A stretch of 64,000 nt of DNA, taken from positions 1,366,574 to 1,430,573 of the forward strand of contig NC_089325.1 of NCBI RefSeq assembly GCF_036669915.1. Direction: 5' to 3'. Positions 11,601 through 23,428 of this stretch are shown in pieces. The DNA is from Pocillopora verrucosa. Its lineage: Eukaryota > Cnidaria > Anthozoa > Scleractinia > Pocilloporidae. The stretch's first letter is position 1, and each line of letters opens with the position of its first letter. The notes under the pieces were generated by a model, which saw only the letters and a program-made list of their open reading frames with translations, made no database searches and had not been told where the DNA came from. The position numbers and the translations under genes are program-made.

Positions 11601-12985
11601 GATCCGTTTTCTAGCAAATGAGCTACGATATGTGACATCCACGACCTGTTTTCTTGTCTCAATCTTAGAAACTTCCTCCTTCCCTTAAACATTATTTTCT
11701 TTAAAGACCTCCCGTGGTAGGGACGAAGATGGAAAAAAAAACCCTCGAGGAGGATAGGAACAAACCCTATAAAGTAAATTTCAACAAATTACTCGCTAAC
11801 TTAGGGAAGTACTTTTCCTCTTATGCGGGGAGATCCTGAGAATATTTGAAGTAATAGGTCGAAAGTTGATTTATATGCAATGTCAGACAAAGCTGATTGC
11901 AGCAGTTTTATTCTCACGTCACGCATCAAAGATGTCGACGTACGACTGAGTCGGAAATCAGAGAGTTACCTGGGACTGAGTCACCAAGAAAGCAACTTGA
12001 AAATGAAGAATACCACGCAAATGATCAAGGACCAAAGAAACGCAAATTAGAATTTCACCTTTAAAAAAAAACAAAACAAAACAAAAATAACAAAACAAAA
12101 CAAAATTAAAATTTCTTCTGAGGCTGAAAAACTTGTTCGTTTGTTTCATCTTTTTTTTTTTTTTCAATTATAAGAGGTTTTGTGTCATGTTTATTCAAGG
12201 ATAAAAAAAGGAAGTAGTGAAGTGACAAGTCAAGTCATTTCAGAATAAGTATTAATAGTAAAAACTCAAACTAGTAGCAATTTAAAAAATCAATAGGACA
12301 CAAAGATCGTGAGCACTTATGTTGTAAAATTTTACGGTTAACGTTAATTTCTTGGTAGTTTTGATAAATTTTGATATCAAATTTTTTTTTATATCAGTTT
12401 AAAAAGTAATCAGATAACAATAAACATCGCCGTCACTCAAAAGTCCCAAAATTAAAAATTAGCACGGAGGGAAGTGTGTTTTTTTTTCATCCGGTACTCT
12501 TTTGAAAGGATAGGTAATTAATTTTTATTGAAAACGCGACGCTCCTCTGAAACATAATGTAGTTTTCATTTAGACGCAAAGAAAAGAATCCCTGAAATTA
12601 ATAATAACTAAGGGGACCTTTTTGAGTGGACCTTTCTAGTCATTATAGGATACAGCTTCAAATCGCTCTTCTATTATTTTACTAAATTAAGCATAGATTA
12701 TGTCGCGCTTGAAAAACAAATCCTTATATTTTGCAGATTGGACCGGAAGACAGATAAGCAGCGCTAGACACACGGTGGACCAATAAAAACAACACAAAGT
12801 ACGTGACACATTGTTAAGTACATTTCAAAAGATATTTCTCTTTAAAGAACATTCATTAGGCGCCCCAAAAAGTGTCTAGTAAACGAAAGAAACTCTTTGT
12901 GAAAGGAAGTTGATATCATCTAAAGTAAATTTTCACTTCTCTCTAGAAAAACAAATTTTGATACTCTTTAAAACTCTATATCGCC
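8700..12985. other. intergenic region without supported genes
   Basis: Only short chance frames were seen. There are A/T-rich low-complexity tracts (for example 12061-12165). One possible first exon (ATG at 10288 followed by GTAAGT near 10320) has no partner exons, so no gene is called. Confidence 0.4.
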
Positions 12986-15125
12986 ATGGGTTCTTCGGCA
13001 GTGTTGTCTTTTGTATTGACATTTTCTTTCGGTCTAGAAGCAGTGAATTGTTTCATGTTTCGCTCGATATCCAGTCATGCATTTAAGGGTCTCATTTCGC
13101 AAACGCTGTTCGACTTAGATTGGCTGAGTTGTTTAGAAGCTTGTAGCCGAAGTGAGACATGCGTGTCTTATAACTACAACTCGCTGACAGATACGGAAGG
13201 AACAGGAAGTGTATGTGAATTGATCAGCGGAGGAAAATATCTTGGCGAGTGTGATACGAGTCATCTTGTGTACCAAACTGGTTATGTGTTTCACAGAATA
13301 AAACTCAGCAGTAAGGTATGTCAAAGAGTGCCCTGTTTTGCTATAAATTTTTTGCTATAAGGAATTTTATTTTATAATTAACAAGAGCGCAACAGTACAA
13401 TTGAGTTTCCCTCTCTAGTGGGCGATTGAAATCACTAATCACCTTTCGGTGCTGTGACCATGTAAACTATTCCTACCCACCTCTAAGATAAAGGAATACA
13501 TAAAATGAATGATTAAAAACGAAATTTGTCTTATTGAGGTAAACTGTGTAGCTGAAATGTCAAACTAAATAACTGACCGCTGAATAACTGAATTCGACAG
13601 AAGAGACGGTAAAAGTCTCACATCCTTCACGTTTTTCTCCCTTTTTCAGGAAGCAAACGGAATAGTGCCATACAAAACTGCGGTGCAAGATAAAGGTAGC
13701 ACTGAAATATTTTCGATTTCATGTTTATTTACCTTCTTTTACCCGCAATCGATGTTATAACGCCACACCTCCTCGAGCGAAATTGAAATTTTTTTGTTGG
13801 TAAAAATAACATCACTTTTATTTGAATTACCTTGAAACTCTCCCAACAGCTGAGCTGATGTATTACTATTTCTTTCATACTATTATTACTTTTTTTACTG
13901 TTTTCCGTTTTGTTATGTATTCCTTCCAAATCATCATAAATCATCCTCCAACTCATTTCACAAGTCGCCATAGCTTGTGCAGTTTTTATCGTGTGTGTTC
14001 TTTTTCTTGCTGTGATGATTCATTTTTCCTTGATAGGCTTTACAGACTGCCACGAGTTGTTGCAAGCGGGAAGAACACAAAGTGGAGTCTACAAAATCAA
14101 CCCTGATGGAAAAAACGAGTTTGAAGTCTTCTGCGATCAACAGACAAACGGTGGTGGGTGGGTTGTCTTCCAAAAGCGATTCCATGGCTTGGTTGACTTC
14201 TTCCGCGACTGGGCGAGTTACAGAGTTGGATTTGGTAACTTGACAGGCGAGTTTTGGCTCGGTCTTGACAAAATACACCGACTGACGTCCCTGAAACGGA
14301 CTATCTTGCTCGTAAATCTGGGTGATTTTAATGGAGCCTCAGCGCACGCCATGTACGACAGATTTCAAGTGTCAAGCGAAGAAAACTTATTCGAGCTTCA
14401 CGACCTTGGAAAGTATTCAGGTATATAATTAAATGACGCTAGCTGATATCAGGAGCGGGGTAAATTTAGCTTTAAGATATGTGCCGTAGATTTTGAAAAA
14501 GTACACGATGTATGCCACTGCAACAAACTACATTGTATACCTCCAAGGGATTCAACTAAGAATAAAGAGGGGATTCTTTTTCCTCTCAAAATAAAAATTA
14601 ACAATTCTTATTCAAGACGGGAGAAAATTACTCTTTTAAGAGCTTTGCAATTTCCTCCATGCTTGTTTATTCTTTGGCGGAAGGAGATGAATGACCCTTA
14701 TCCTACATTGCTGGCGCTTGAAACAAGCGGCGAGGCCACGAGAGGCTTGGGACGGAACCGGTAGCTTCAAATGCTACACCTCTACATCTCCCCTCCCTCT
14801 AGCATTCACCGCTTTACTAAACACTTATGTGTCTGAAATTGAAAATATCATCTTTGCAGGAACAGCAGGTGACTCCTTGGAGTGGCACAATGGTTTACCT
14901 TACTCCACCAAGGACCGCAATATTGGTGACTGCCATGATGAAGAATGTGCAAAAATGTACCACGGGGCGTGGTGGTATGGTGACTCCATTCGATCAAATC
15001 TTAACGGCAAATACTATATGACACCGATTGCGCCAGCACACGATGGTATCATCTGGGCACATTGGAGGGGATTTAATACCTCCTTAAAATGGACAGAAAT
15101 GAAAATGAGACCATGCCTTGACTGA
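12986..15125 (+). CDS. secreted PAN-like + fibrinogen C-terminal domain protein
   Basis: Four exons: 12986-13315, 13650-13695, 14037-14420 and 14860-15125, with phases 0, 1 and 1, all GT-AG, giving 341 aa. Residues 1-21 form a signal peptide (hydrophobic, then VNC). Residues 22-110 have the spaced cysteines of a PAN/apple-type domain (CLEAC, TCVSYNY, CEL). A short linker is followed by a fibrinogen-related domain from DCHELLQAG with GVYKI, FEVFCDQ, GGWVVFQKR, FWLGLDKI, GAWWYGD, NLNGKYY and KWTEMKMRPC. Fibrinogen-related proteins are extracellular binding proteins, often of acetylated sugars (ficolin, tachylectin). The cysteine normally found just after GAWWY is absent, while a nearby CHDEEC supplies an extra one. 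AATAAA lies at 15414-15419. Confidence 0.9.
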
Positions 15126-15413
15126 ATGTCGATCAGCTAACTAACTAGCTCTTCTTGCAGCAAACCATTCTCCTCCTAAAGCACCTACGGACCCTACCCT
15201 ACGAACACATCTACACTAAGCCGGATAAATTAAAAAAGGGAGTCTTTAGTCTCAAAACGCCCTCCAAGTTTTCTTTCCACAATACAAAACGAATGAAATA
15301 TTACAAACGAATGAAATATTCACTGTTCATACCATGCCAGATTTATTGTATATTGAAGCACTATCAGCAGATAAGCTTGAAAATATCCTTTAGAAATGCA
15401 CACGATGAGGGCA

Positions 15414-15419
15414 AATAAA
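15414..15419 (+). terminator. poly(A) signal of fibrinogen-domain gene
   Basis: AATAAA about 290 nt downstream of the stop codon, in an A-rich 3' region. Confidence 0.4.
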
Positions 15420-15889
15420 ACAAGCAAACAACAAAAACAACAAAAAGCAAAAATAGATAAACAATAACGACAAAACTGATAGAAAGAGACAAAAGATAAC
15501 AGAAACAAGTAAACGAACTAAAACGTAATACGCACAATAAAATAAAGGAAAAAAGAAATAAAACGCAAAGAATACAAAGAGGTAACATTAGCAGTGACTA
15601 ACAGCGTCATCTTACTTCCGGGTTGATGAGGACAGTGATCGAGTTAAATCGCATAAATGAAGTTTTCTTATCAAATTTCTTCAGCGTTGTTTAACGGAGC
15701 CCAAGAAAGTTTTTCGACTCGTTGAGCTCATGAAGAGACAAAATGTGGAATTTTTAACCAGCTCTTGATAATTTAGAACAAGTTCCCGTAGATGATACGT
15801 AATTGCAAAATTAGGGTTGAGTGGGAAACGTAACGTGTGGCAAGAGGTTGTATGTGGTGTAAGTAAATCAATTGAATTTTCAACTCCGA

Positions 15890-16110
15890 ATGTTGCATTT
15901 CTAGTGTTATGGTTAGTTCACTCAACTCCGGTTATCAGCTCATATCCCAAGTCAGCTTATGTACTATCTGATGGGAGCTGAAAATAAGACCCAAATGTCC
16001 AAAAGTTTAGGATCTAATGAGATCCAATAAAACATGTATTTCATTTGCACTTAGGGGATACGAGATTGCTTATTGCCAACTCATATCCAACGCCCTCTCG
16101 GGATCAGTCG
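15890..16110 (+). repeat. dispersed repeat, copy 1 of a direct pair
   Basis: Alignable by eye with 16965-17290: both run from TTTTCAACTC through TTATCAG.TCATAT, CCAAA.GT..A and GATA.GAGATT. The copies flank PAM16 coding exons 1-2. No coding capacity was found and the family is unknown. Confidence 0.5.
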
Positions 16111-16412
16111 TCGCTAACATAGCATAAAGGGGACTATAGAGAATTGATTGCCAATTAAGTGTTTATGAGCGGGGGGAGGAGAAACATTTGAATATTACAT
16201 AGCCTTATCGGGGGATCAGGTAAAATGAACGGTCCTTGAGATGGAATGAGGCGAAGGTTGCATTTCGCGGGTTCTTACACGCCAATATCAGCTTTAAGAA
16301 TCTTGCAAAGGACTGGAATCTACATTAGAGCCGCGGTAATCTGGGAACTTATTGCGTAAAAAACATGTCGGAATGATCGTGTATTGAGTAGTTCGATCAT
16401 CCCTTTCAAAAA

Positions 16413-19357
16413 ATGGTGAGTTTTTTTCGTATTTCCAGAGTTAAAGTCTGTGCTCTCATGGTTAATGAACCATACTCTCTTCTCAGGCGAGATTTATTGC
16501 CCAAATCATCATTCTCGGGGGTCAAGTTATCGGACGAGCGTTTGCACAAGCCCTGCGTCAGGAGTTTCAAAGTAAGTGATGCAATAAATCCATATTTGCA
16601 GTCGTTTAAAACGCACTTTACGGTTTGTTGGTATAACTTTATTGCTGGCCCATTAAGTACATGTAGGTATCATAGATATTGGTTTAACGTGACATAATGA
16701 AGCATTTTGAGCGAAGACATGCTTTCTTGATATAAATGTGCACTTTTACGTCATTTTAGCAACGTGAGTGTACCCCCCTTGAAAATAGTCGATTTTGGGG
16801 ATTGGTTTGTTAAAAAGCTTTGCGTCGGAAATAAACTCAAAATTCCGGCAAAGTGAGGGTAGTTGGCTCTATCCTCTAATATTCAGAAATATTCTGACTG
16901 AGAATTCTACATTGAAGAAAGGAATTGTTAAGATTGCAATCGTACTCATGTTTAACACATATTATTAAATTTTCAACTCTGAAAACTACATTTATAGAGT
17001 TCTGATTGGTTTGCTAAACTTCAGTTATCAGTTCATATTCCTAGTCACCTTAAATGGAATGGCATCACACCAACTGTTGCAGAGATGATAAAGGCTCCAA
17101 ATATCCAAATGTTCAGGATTCAATAAAAATTAATGACACAATTATTCCATTTTCACTTGTTGGATATGAGATTTGACACAGCTCACTTGGCAATACACAT
17201 CTGCAGCTCACTCGGCACTACACGACTTGTTGGTGGCTTTTTACCATCTCATATCCAAGGCACACTCATGGAATTTCAGTTAAATAATTTGTTTACTGCT
17301 GGTGTACATGTCATTATGGACTAAAATTGTTCAACACTAACTCATTCTCATGATTTGGTATTCTAAAAATGTAAATTGAAATAGTTAGGAAAGAGGGTAA
17401 TTCTACTGTTTGTTTCAGAGACCACACTGTTGTAGTCACGAGACTTGTTTCATTTACAAGTTTTTAGTCTGGTTGTTGATCTGTTTGCATTCATTTGATA
17501 AGTGTCTGTCATGAGAGGAAGCTATATTCATTTACTACCTTTTTTTTTCAGGTGGAGCTGCAGCTCAGAAAGCATCAAAGGGTGCCCAAGAAGGTGCTAA
17601 AAGAGCAGCCTCAAACAGTGTTATGGGACTGAGTTTAGAGGTACTGCAACTTTGTCATTTTAATTCTTAAGTTAACCTTACACGTCCTAACATCAGTAAC
17701 CATATTCTCCATACCTTTCTAGACATACATGTCTTTTAATTGTGAAAAGGAGAATTCATTTATCAGTTAAAGCTTATTAGGTTGGCTCTTTGTTTCTTTA
17801 TTCTCATAATACAAATGGATGATTCAGCAGTATTACTGAAAAGAGAAATTCGATGCTGGTCACTCCTAAGGGTTAAAGGGTGACCTATTGCTCATATGCT
17901 GGATGTGTTCTTGATTGAAAAGGATTGTGCATGGTATGTTCAATGAATACGTCATAGTGTTAAGGAAATAATTAAAAACTTAGTTACAAAGTATGTGGTA
18001 CATTTTCCAGCCAATCTAATCACCTCTGTAAGATGAGAGACCTCTTGAAAAAATCTTGTCTACATGTAGTCTATAAACCCATCCAATGATTTCTTGAAAG
18101 TGGTGACCAGCTTTTTACATACATGTATGGTAAGGAGATGAGGATTTAATTTATATTTTTGTTGTATCAAAAATTTATTGACAGGAAGCTAAACAGATCC
18201 TCAATGTTCAAGATCTGAACTCAGAATTAATTACAAAGGTACAGTATATTTGCCTCACATTTCCAATTTGGAAGACAAATTTGAGAGATCTTATAGCTAA
18301 GTGGTTTGCATGGTTCATTTGGATTGTAGATGTTTATGTTCTAGCACTGCTTAGGGTAATAAAGTGTGCTTATCGGGGGGGGTTGGGGGTATGTTTTGGT
18401 ATTTTACGGAGACTGAACTCAAAAGGTGCTGGTCTCCATCCAACCAATACCATCAATTTCTTTAGGATGCACTTCTATGTCAAATGCTGCTTTCAAGGAT
18501 TACTTTTTGAAACCTGAAATCCAGAATTATTGCAAGTGATGAAAATTGAGTCACCTTAAGGGTAGAGAAAAGATGAAAACAGGGAAAGAACACTTAAAAG
18601 CATATTACATTTTTCTTTTTAATTGAAGCAGTTTTCATTGTTTTGAAACAGGGGATACTGTTTTTTTCCCTAAAAATGTACACTCTTAATTTCATCATCT
18701 GGGCTGACTGTTTCTGTTTTGTGAAGGTTTTGGTCATGCTAAAGCGGAAGAAAGTAGACCTATGTTTTTGTCTCAAGAGTATAATACAGTTAATCTTTGT
18801 CTTCGTTCAGACTTTGATAAAAAACAATTAAGATTTTCCAGGTTAACTGCATATCTTTAAACTCATTGGGTTGAGCATTGGAGTGCAGAATCTGTAGGTC
18901 TGAGGTTCAATTCATCATGAGGATTCAACCCTTTTTTAATTCCATGCTCATGACAAGACATATAACATCTTTCTTTATTTTCAACATATTTTTACAGAAT
19001 TATGATCATTTGTTCAAAATCAATGAAAAGAAGGCAGGAGGATCATTCTACCTACAATCAAAGGTACAGATATTAAGATTGCACCAAAAGAACTACAACA
19101 TTAACAACTAAACCACTCAAACAGGAAAAAAACAAACAAATAGCCAAAAACCAACCTCACCTTCATCAACATTTGAAAAATAAAAATAATATCTGGACAT
19201 GTACATGTGAGTAAACAGAGTAAAGTGTATTTCTGTTTTTGTCTTCACCTCACTATAGGTATACAGAGCAAAAGAACGACTAGATGAGGAGTTGAAAATG
19301 CAAGAAAATGAAAATGACAAGCAAAAACAGAACAAAAGTGGTGAATTTGATACGTGA
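16413..19357 (+). CDS. PAM16: PAM16/TIM16 (Magmas), mitochondrial import motor subunit
   Basis: Six coding exons: 16413-16415 (only the ATG), 16487-16571, 17552-17640, 18185-18238, 18998-19063 and 19259-19357, giving 131 aa, close to the ~125 aa of animal orthologs. Residues 2-29 are the conserved hydrophobic N-terminus ([12 protein letters not shown], then [11 protein letters not shown]). Residues 60-99 begin the J-like domain ([28 protein letters not shown]), continued by [12 protein letters not shown]. As in the family, the HPD motif of true J proteins is missing (NEKK at 86-89). PAM16 pairs with PAM18/DNAJC19 on the matrix side of the inner membrane and restrains stimulation of mtHsp70 during protein import. 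A K/Q/N-rich tail ends the protein. AATAAA lies at 19788-19793. Confidence 0.95.
16965..17290 (+). repeat. dispersed repeat, copy 2, in PAM16 intron 2
   Basis: Second copy of the element at 15890-16110, diverged, lying between coding exons 2 and 3 of PAM16. Confidence 0.5.
17671..17880 (-). repeat. ~210-bp short inverted-end repeat (family M), diverged
   Basis: Diverged copy of the element seen clearly at 20110-20320 and 21632-21830. It runs from a TTACACGTCCTAACATCAG end to TCACTCCTAAGGGTTAAAGG, inside PAM16 intron 3. Confidence 0.5.
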
Positions 19358-19787
19358 CAGTTGTCTCATATGAACATTATAGCACAGTGTGGTACCTTTT
19401 GCCTTGGATTCCCCACACAAAAAAATAGCAATGTCAATATTCTGCTGTCTGCACTTATACAGTGACATGCAGTCAAAGTGCAAGTAATGAAATAGTTTTT
19501 TTTTAGTCACAGGGTTACTTGTACTACACATACCACAAAACTATATGCCCCTAACCGTATGTGAGAAAAAAGAAGTTCTGAAAGGAATCCATTGCCATCC
19601 TTTCTCGGCCATTGATTTACATTCTATGCTTGATTCTCTTCTTTCTTGGCTTGAAAGGGAAATTTTGTGTGATTTTTAGTTATTTATCACTGTACAGTAC
19701 AGCTTTAGTTGTTCATTTGTAGCCACTGATACTATTCTAACAGCTATAGCCTCTTTCAAGGGTGGAATATTGTTGGAAACTATTGAG

Positions 19788-19793
19788 AATAAA
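19788..19793 (+). terminator. poly(A) signal of PAM16
   Basis: AATAAA about 430 nt past the stop codon at 19355-19357; the best match downstream of the gene. Confidence 0.5.
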
Positions 19794-20109
19794 TGTTGAT
19801 TTTGTGACATTACTGCTTTGTTAAAGTTCCACCCACATGTGGATCACTAAATATTTGATTACTACATGCTGTATTGAGGTTGGCTTGTTTGTGTACTTAA
19901 AGTTTTTTTTCCTTTGATCTTAAATACCTGGGAGAAATGTATATTCTTTGCTTGTGATGCTATAACAGTCATACTTGAGTTTCTGCTTATGAATTGGGAT
20001 GTAGATCTCATCTGTGTTGAAGTTTTATGGATGATCAGGTAGCTACTGAAAATAATAGTTTGCTGGTACTGTGGTTTTGCTAAAATAGAACAAAAAATGT
20101 AAACCTGTT

Positions 20110-20320
20110 ACCCTTTAACCCCTAAGAGTGACTGGCATCTAATTTCTCCTTACCAAATCACCCCTTAATCAAACATTAAGGTCACGAGACTAAAGGAAGT
20201 GATCACCAACTAAAGAAGCTCTTGATTGTTAAACAAATTCTCCTAATGTCAGCACTTTAGGGAATGTTTAGAGAACAGTATTGAGAATATGCATACTGAT
20301 GTTAGGATGTACAGGGTTAA
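20110..20320 (+). repeat. ~210-bp short inverted-end repeat (family M)
   Basis: Runs from CCCTTTAACCCCTAAGAGTG to GATGTTAGGATGTACAGGGT plus TAA. The ends are partly inverted copies (TTAACCC type). It is non-coding and occurs in both orientations across the window (17671, 21632, 24769, 43479, with partial copies at 20440, 60490 and 60930). A MITE-like element is the likeliest reading. Confidence 0.7.
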
Positions 20321-20439
20321 TACGCCTTTCTCTTTTTTTTTTTTTTTTTCGTTTCTAAGGGTCATATGAACAAAGAAGTAAACCCTTCGATGATACATGT
20401 ATGTTAAAAAACTTGGCATTTCAACGTATCCTTTCTTTG

Positions 20440-20535
20440 ACTCCCTAAGAGTGACTTGTGTCCAATTTCTCCTCACAACATCACCCCTGAATCACGCATT
20501 GAGGTCACAAGAGTAAAGAAGTGATCACCAACTAA
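20440..20535 (+). repeat. partial family M repeat
   Basis: Carries the left half of the family (CCCTAAGAGTGACTTG through ATCACCAACTAAAAGAG), truncated on the right. Confidence 0.6.
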
Positions 20536-21169
20536 AAGAGCCCTCGAATTGATATTTGGGTTATGTTTCGGGTTCAATTTCTTTCTTTTTTTTAATTTAA
20601 TTTTTTTTATTTAAGTAATCACCCATTAAGTCCAGAGAGCATGTGTGTACCCTCCCTTGTGGGCAAGTTGACGCAGTCTGGGGGCGACGTGACTGGGGAG
20701 AACATGATGAGGTAGCAGCTTGACTAGAGAACATGAGGAGGTGGTAGCTTGACTTCTAGTAATGAAGCCATGGCGAATGATATGCACGGTACTTGTGAAT
20801 GATCAAAATGGAGATATCGAATAGCGTCTATCGCAGGGAGGCACGTACGAAGTAAAACTTAATGAAGGGGCGTAGGAAACAGATCAAGATTGAATTTATT
20901 TAATTTAACCATCAAGAACATCAGCTAAAGATGTCATCTGAGGAAATGATCGAAGGTAGGAATAGATGAATGAACGAGCGCACGAATCAACGAATTACGA
21001 ATACTACTAATGGACGAAAGAATCGACGATAATACGAAAACATGATGAACACAAGCTGATGGGAACGGCCGAATGAATGAATAAATAAACTAACGATGGA
21101 AAAGTGTCAGAGGGACGTCGCATAGTTTAATTTTTCCTTTCTAGTTGTCTATCGTTCCATCTGCCAGAG

Positions 21170-21470
21170 TTTCTTGACAAGACTTGATTGATAATCAGTA
21201 AATGTTGACTACTCACGATCTTAATCGACACGACGTGCACGAACTTTAAACTTAAACTACCTATTCTGTCACTAAATGCAATAACACTCAAGACCAAGTG
21301 GTGTTTTGAGAAACATTCGTGATAGGACAGTCAGATAAGCAATGAATATTACTATCTAAAAAAAATGAATTATAGTTGCAGAAGAGATCTCAATCACTCG
21401 TACTAATTTCCTCCTGATGGTCGACCCATGAATTATTGCGAGACGAGTTGATAAAAGTATTACCATCCTA
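21170..21470 (-). repeat. dispersed repeat, inverted partner of 41090-41470
   Basis: The reverse complement of 41265-41460 matches this segment (for example the block around CGTGCACGAACTTTA against GCGCACGAACTTTAG, then TTCTGTCACTAAAT). Similarity extends more weakly to about 41090. Family unknown. Confidence 0.55.
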
Positions 21471-21631
21471 TAAAAAATTCTGAAGGAACAGCTTTTTTTC
21501 ACAATGCTCTTCAGCTGAATGAAGGGGTGGAAGGGGGCGGGCGGGGAGGGGGGTGGTTTAAAATTGCCAACACCACTTGATGATATCGCATTTTCACAAC
21601 TGGATTAACTGTAATTGGGTGGCATTATCAG

Positions 21632-21830
21632 CCCTTTACACCCTAACATCAGTATGCATATTCTCCATACTGTTCTCCATACATTTCTAAAGAGGCCGAC
21701 AAGGAGAACAATCAAGAGCTGCTTTAATTGGTGATCATCTCTCCTATTCTCATGACTTTCATGTTTGATTCAGGGGTGAGATAGTAAGGAGAAACTAGAT
21801 GCTAGTCACTCTTAGGGCCTAAAGGGTTAA
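21632..21830 (-). repeat. ~200-bp short inverted-end repeat (family M), reverse orientation
   Basis: Reverse-orientation copy running from CCCTTTACACCCTAACATCA to CACTCTTAGGGCCTAAAGGG, ending in TTAA. Confidence 0.7.
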
Positions 21831-22510
21831 GAGTTACCAGAATGGGGTTGCACATTTTCGGGATTTTGGGGTAGAGAAAATTTTTTGCGTTTTACCCAAA
21901 TGTGACTTAGATGGGGTCTGTAATTGGCCACAGAATAGACTGTAATGAGGTAGGGATTCTAAGAGGCAAATGGCACATATCCTCAAAAATTGATCCAAGG
22001 GCCCCCACCCCCTCCTCCTAGGAGATTCAATCAGTGGTCGGAGCGTGAAGCAATCATTATTGCACGACTACTAACAATCACAATCATTTTAGGATTGAAA
22101 ATAACTATTTGTATAAAGAGAAAAAAAATAGCTTTAAGAAAATGCATTGTTAGGACCGTTAGCTATTGATATTTGTTCGCTTGTGAAGCCACTGCAAACA
22201 ACAAGAACTTTAAATGCTTATCAAGATGCAAGGTATTAACATTGGATCCAAAAGACTGATTGTTATGTTAATACGACTAGAAATTAAATATCCTAAAAAA
22301 GTGTCTGTGAAAGGTGGTTTCCGTCTGCTCTTTGCTGTTATATGAATAATTACTTGTCTTTAGTTTAATTCTTCAAACGGAATATTGACAACACATAGTT
22401 CTTAAAAGAGCTAAAATTTGATTTCGTCTTTCTTTTAAACAATTTTTCACGTAATTATTATTTTTTCTGTCTTTTATCAAGCAGAGCTAAAGGAAGACAG
22501 GTTACAACAC

Positions 22511-22516
22511 TTTATT
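22511..22516 (-). terminator. poly(A) signal of the GPCR
   Basis: TTTATT on the plus strand (AATAAA on the coding strand), 34 nt past the stop codon. Confidence 0.5.
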
Positions 22517-22549
22517 TCTCAAACAAGTAACAGATTAAATCTCTTAATT

Positions 22550-23428
22550 TTAAATGACAATTTTTTTAAACGCCTGCCTGAATTCTCTAATTCTCGCGGC
22601 ATATACGAAAGGATTCCAAGCTGAACTACTGAAAGCCAAAAAAATTCCCCACAACCAGTGTCGGTAAACCTTATTCTTCTCACATGGATTATTGGTAGCT
22701 ACATCTATTGATGAAAACACTACGTTTGGAAAAAATGTAATGAAAAAAATCCCTATTACTATTCCCGCAGTCCACGCAGCTTTCTTGTTTTTAAGAATTT
22801 CGGTTGCCTCAGCCGGATTAAGATGACTGACCTTTTTTTTTTGTTCGTTAGCAGCTCGAAATATGAGAGCGTAACAATAAGTAATGATTGCGAACGGCAG
22901 CACGAAAGTCAAGCCAAGGCACGTTATCCACAGAATGGACTGGTTGTCAATGCTGTGATCAAATATAGCCGAGCATGCAAACAATATGGAAGAGATCCAA
23001 ATTGAGAAGACAACATACCAACAACGGCCTTTGGTCACTATGCTTCCGTAACGAATTGCGAGTGTGACTGCAATCAGTCTATCGACGCTTATGGCACACA
23101 GAGTGAAAGTAGATGTTGCCAAACTCTGAATCCACAAAAAGTTTTCCATCCTGTACACCACATTGCGGCCGAACCATAAATTTTTTGCCGTTAAGACGAT
23201 GTATGTCGGGTACACCAACAGGCCCACCAACGCATCTGAAGAAGCCAAAGACGCAAGGAAGATATTGGAAGGTCTTGATCTAAGAGAACGCACTTTATAA
23301 ATGGACAACAGTATGATCGAGTTTCCACCGAGGGCAATCACGCCCGAGATAGCATTAAGGAAAATAAATAATACACGCCAAGAGTGTGATAAATTAGGAG
23401 ATTGCGAACAGGGGTCACCTTCCGCCAT
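22550..23428 (-). CDS. class A (rhodopsin-like) G-protein-coupled receptor
   Basis: Single exon, 292 aa, seven hydrophobic segments. TM1 has GGN (N36). TM2 has LASSDALVG (D65). TM3 ends in VDRL (115-118), a variant of DRY. TM6 has TFFP (231-234) in place of CWxP. TM7 has NPFVY (272-276), followed by a short helix-8-like tail REFRQAFKK. An N-glycosylation site (NLS, 12-14) lies in the short extracellular N-terminus. The ATG follows no in-frame alternative and gives a normal family length. The usual cysteine at the top of TM3 is absent, so the TM3-ECL2 disulfide is probably missing. The ligand cannot be inferred; cnidarian genomes have many such intronless orphan receptors. A plasma-membrane location is expected. 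Confidence 0.9.
   Translation of the reverse strand: MAEGDPCSQSPNLSHSWRVLFIFLNAISGVIALGGNSIILLSIYKVRSLRSRPSNIFLASLASSDALVGLLVYPTYIVLTAKNLWFGRNVVYRMENFLWIQSLATSTFTLCAISVDRLIAVTLAIRYGSIVTKGRCWYVVFSIWISSILFACSAIFDHSIDNQSILWITCLGLTFVLPFAIITYCYALIFRAANEQKKKVSHLNPAEATEILKNKKAAWTAGIVIGIFFITFFPNVVFSSIDVATNNPCEKNKVYRHWLWGIFLAFSSSAWNPFVYAARIREFRQAFKKIVI

Larger units (their letters stand above)
20536..22510. other. intergenic region between PAM16 and the GPCR
   Basis: No gene supported. It contains a low-complexity GAA/CGA-rich stretch (20930-21080), half of an inverted dispersed pair (21170-21470), a G-rich tract near 21530-21555 and one family M repeat. Confidence 0.4.

Noticed and set aside
18850..18935. 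tRNA-like stretch with GGTTCAATTC in a PAM16 intron
   Set aside because: No cloverleaf could be built; at best a decayed tRNA-derived SINE fragment.
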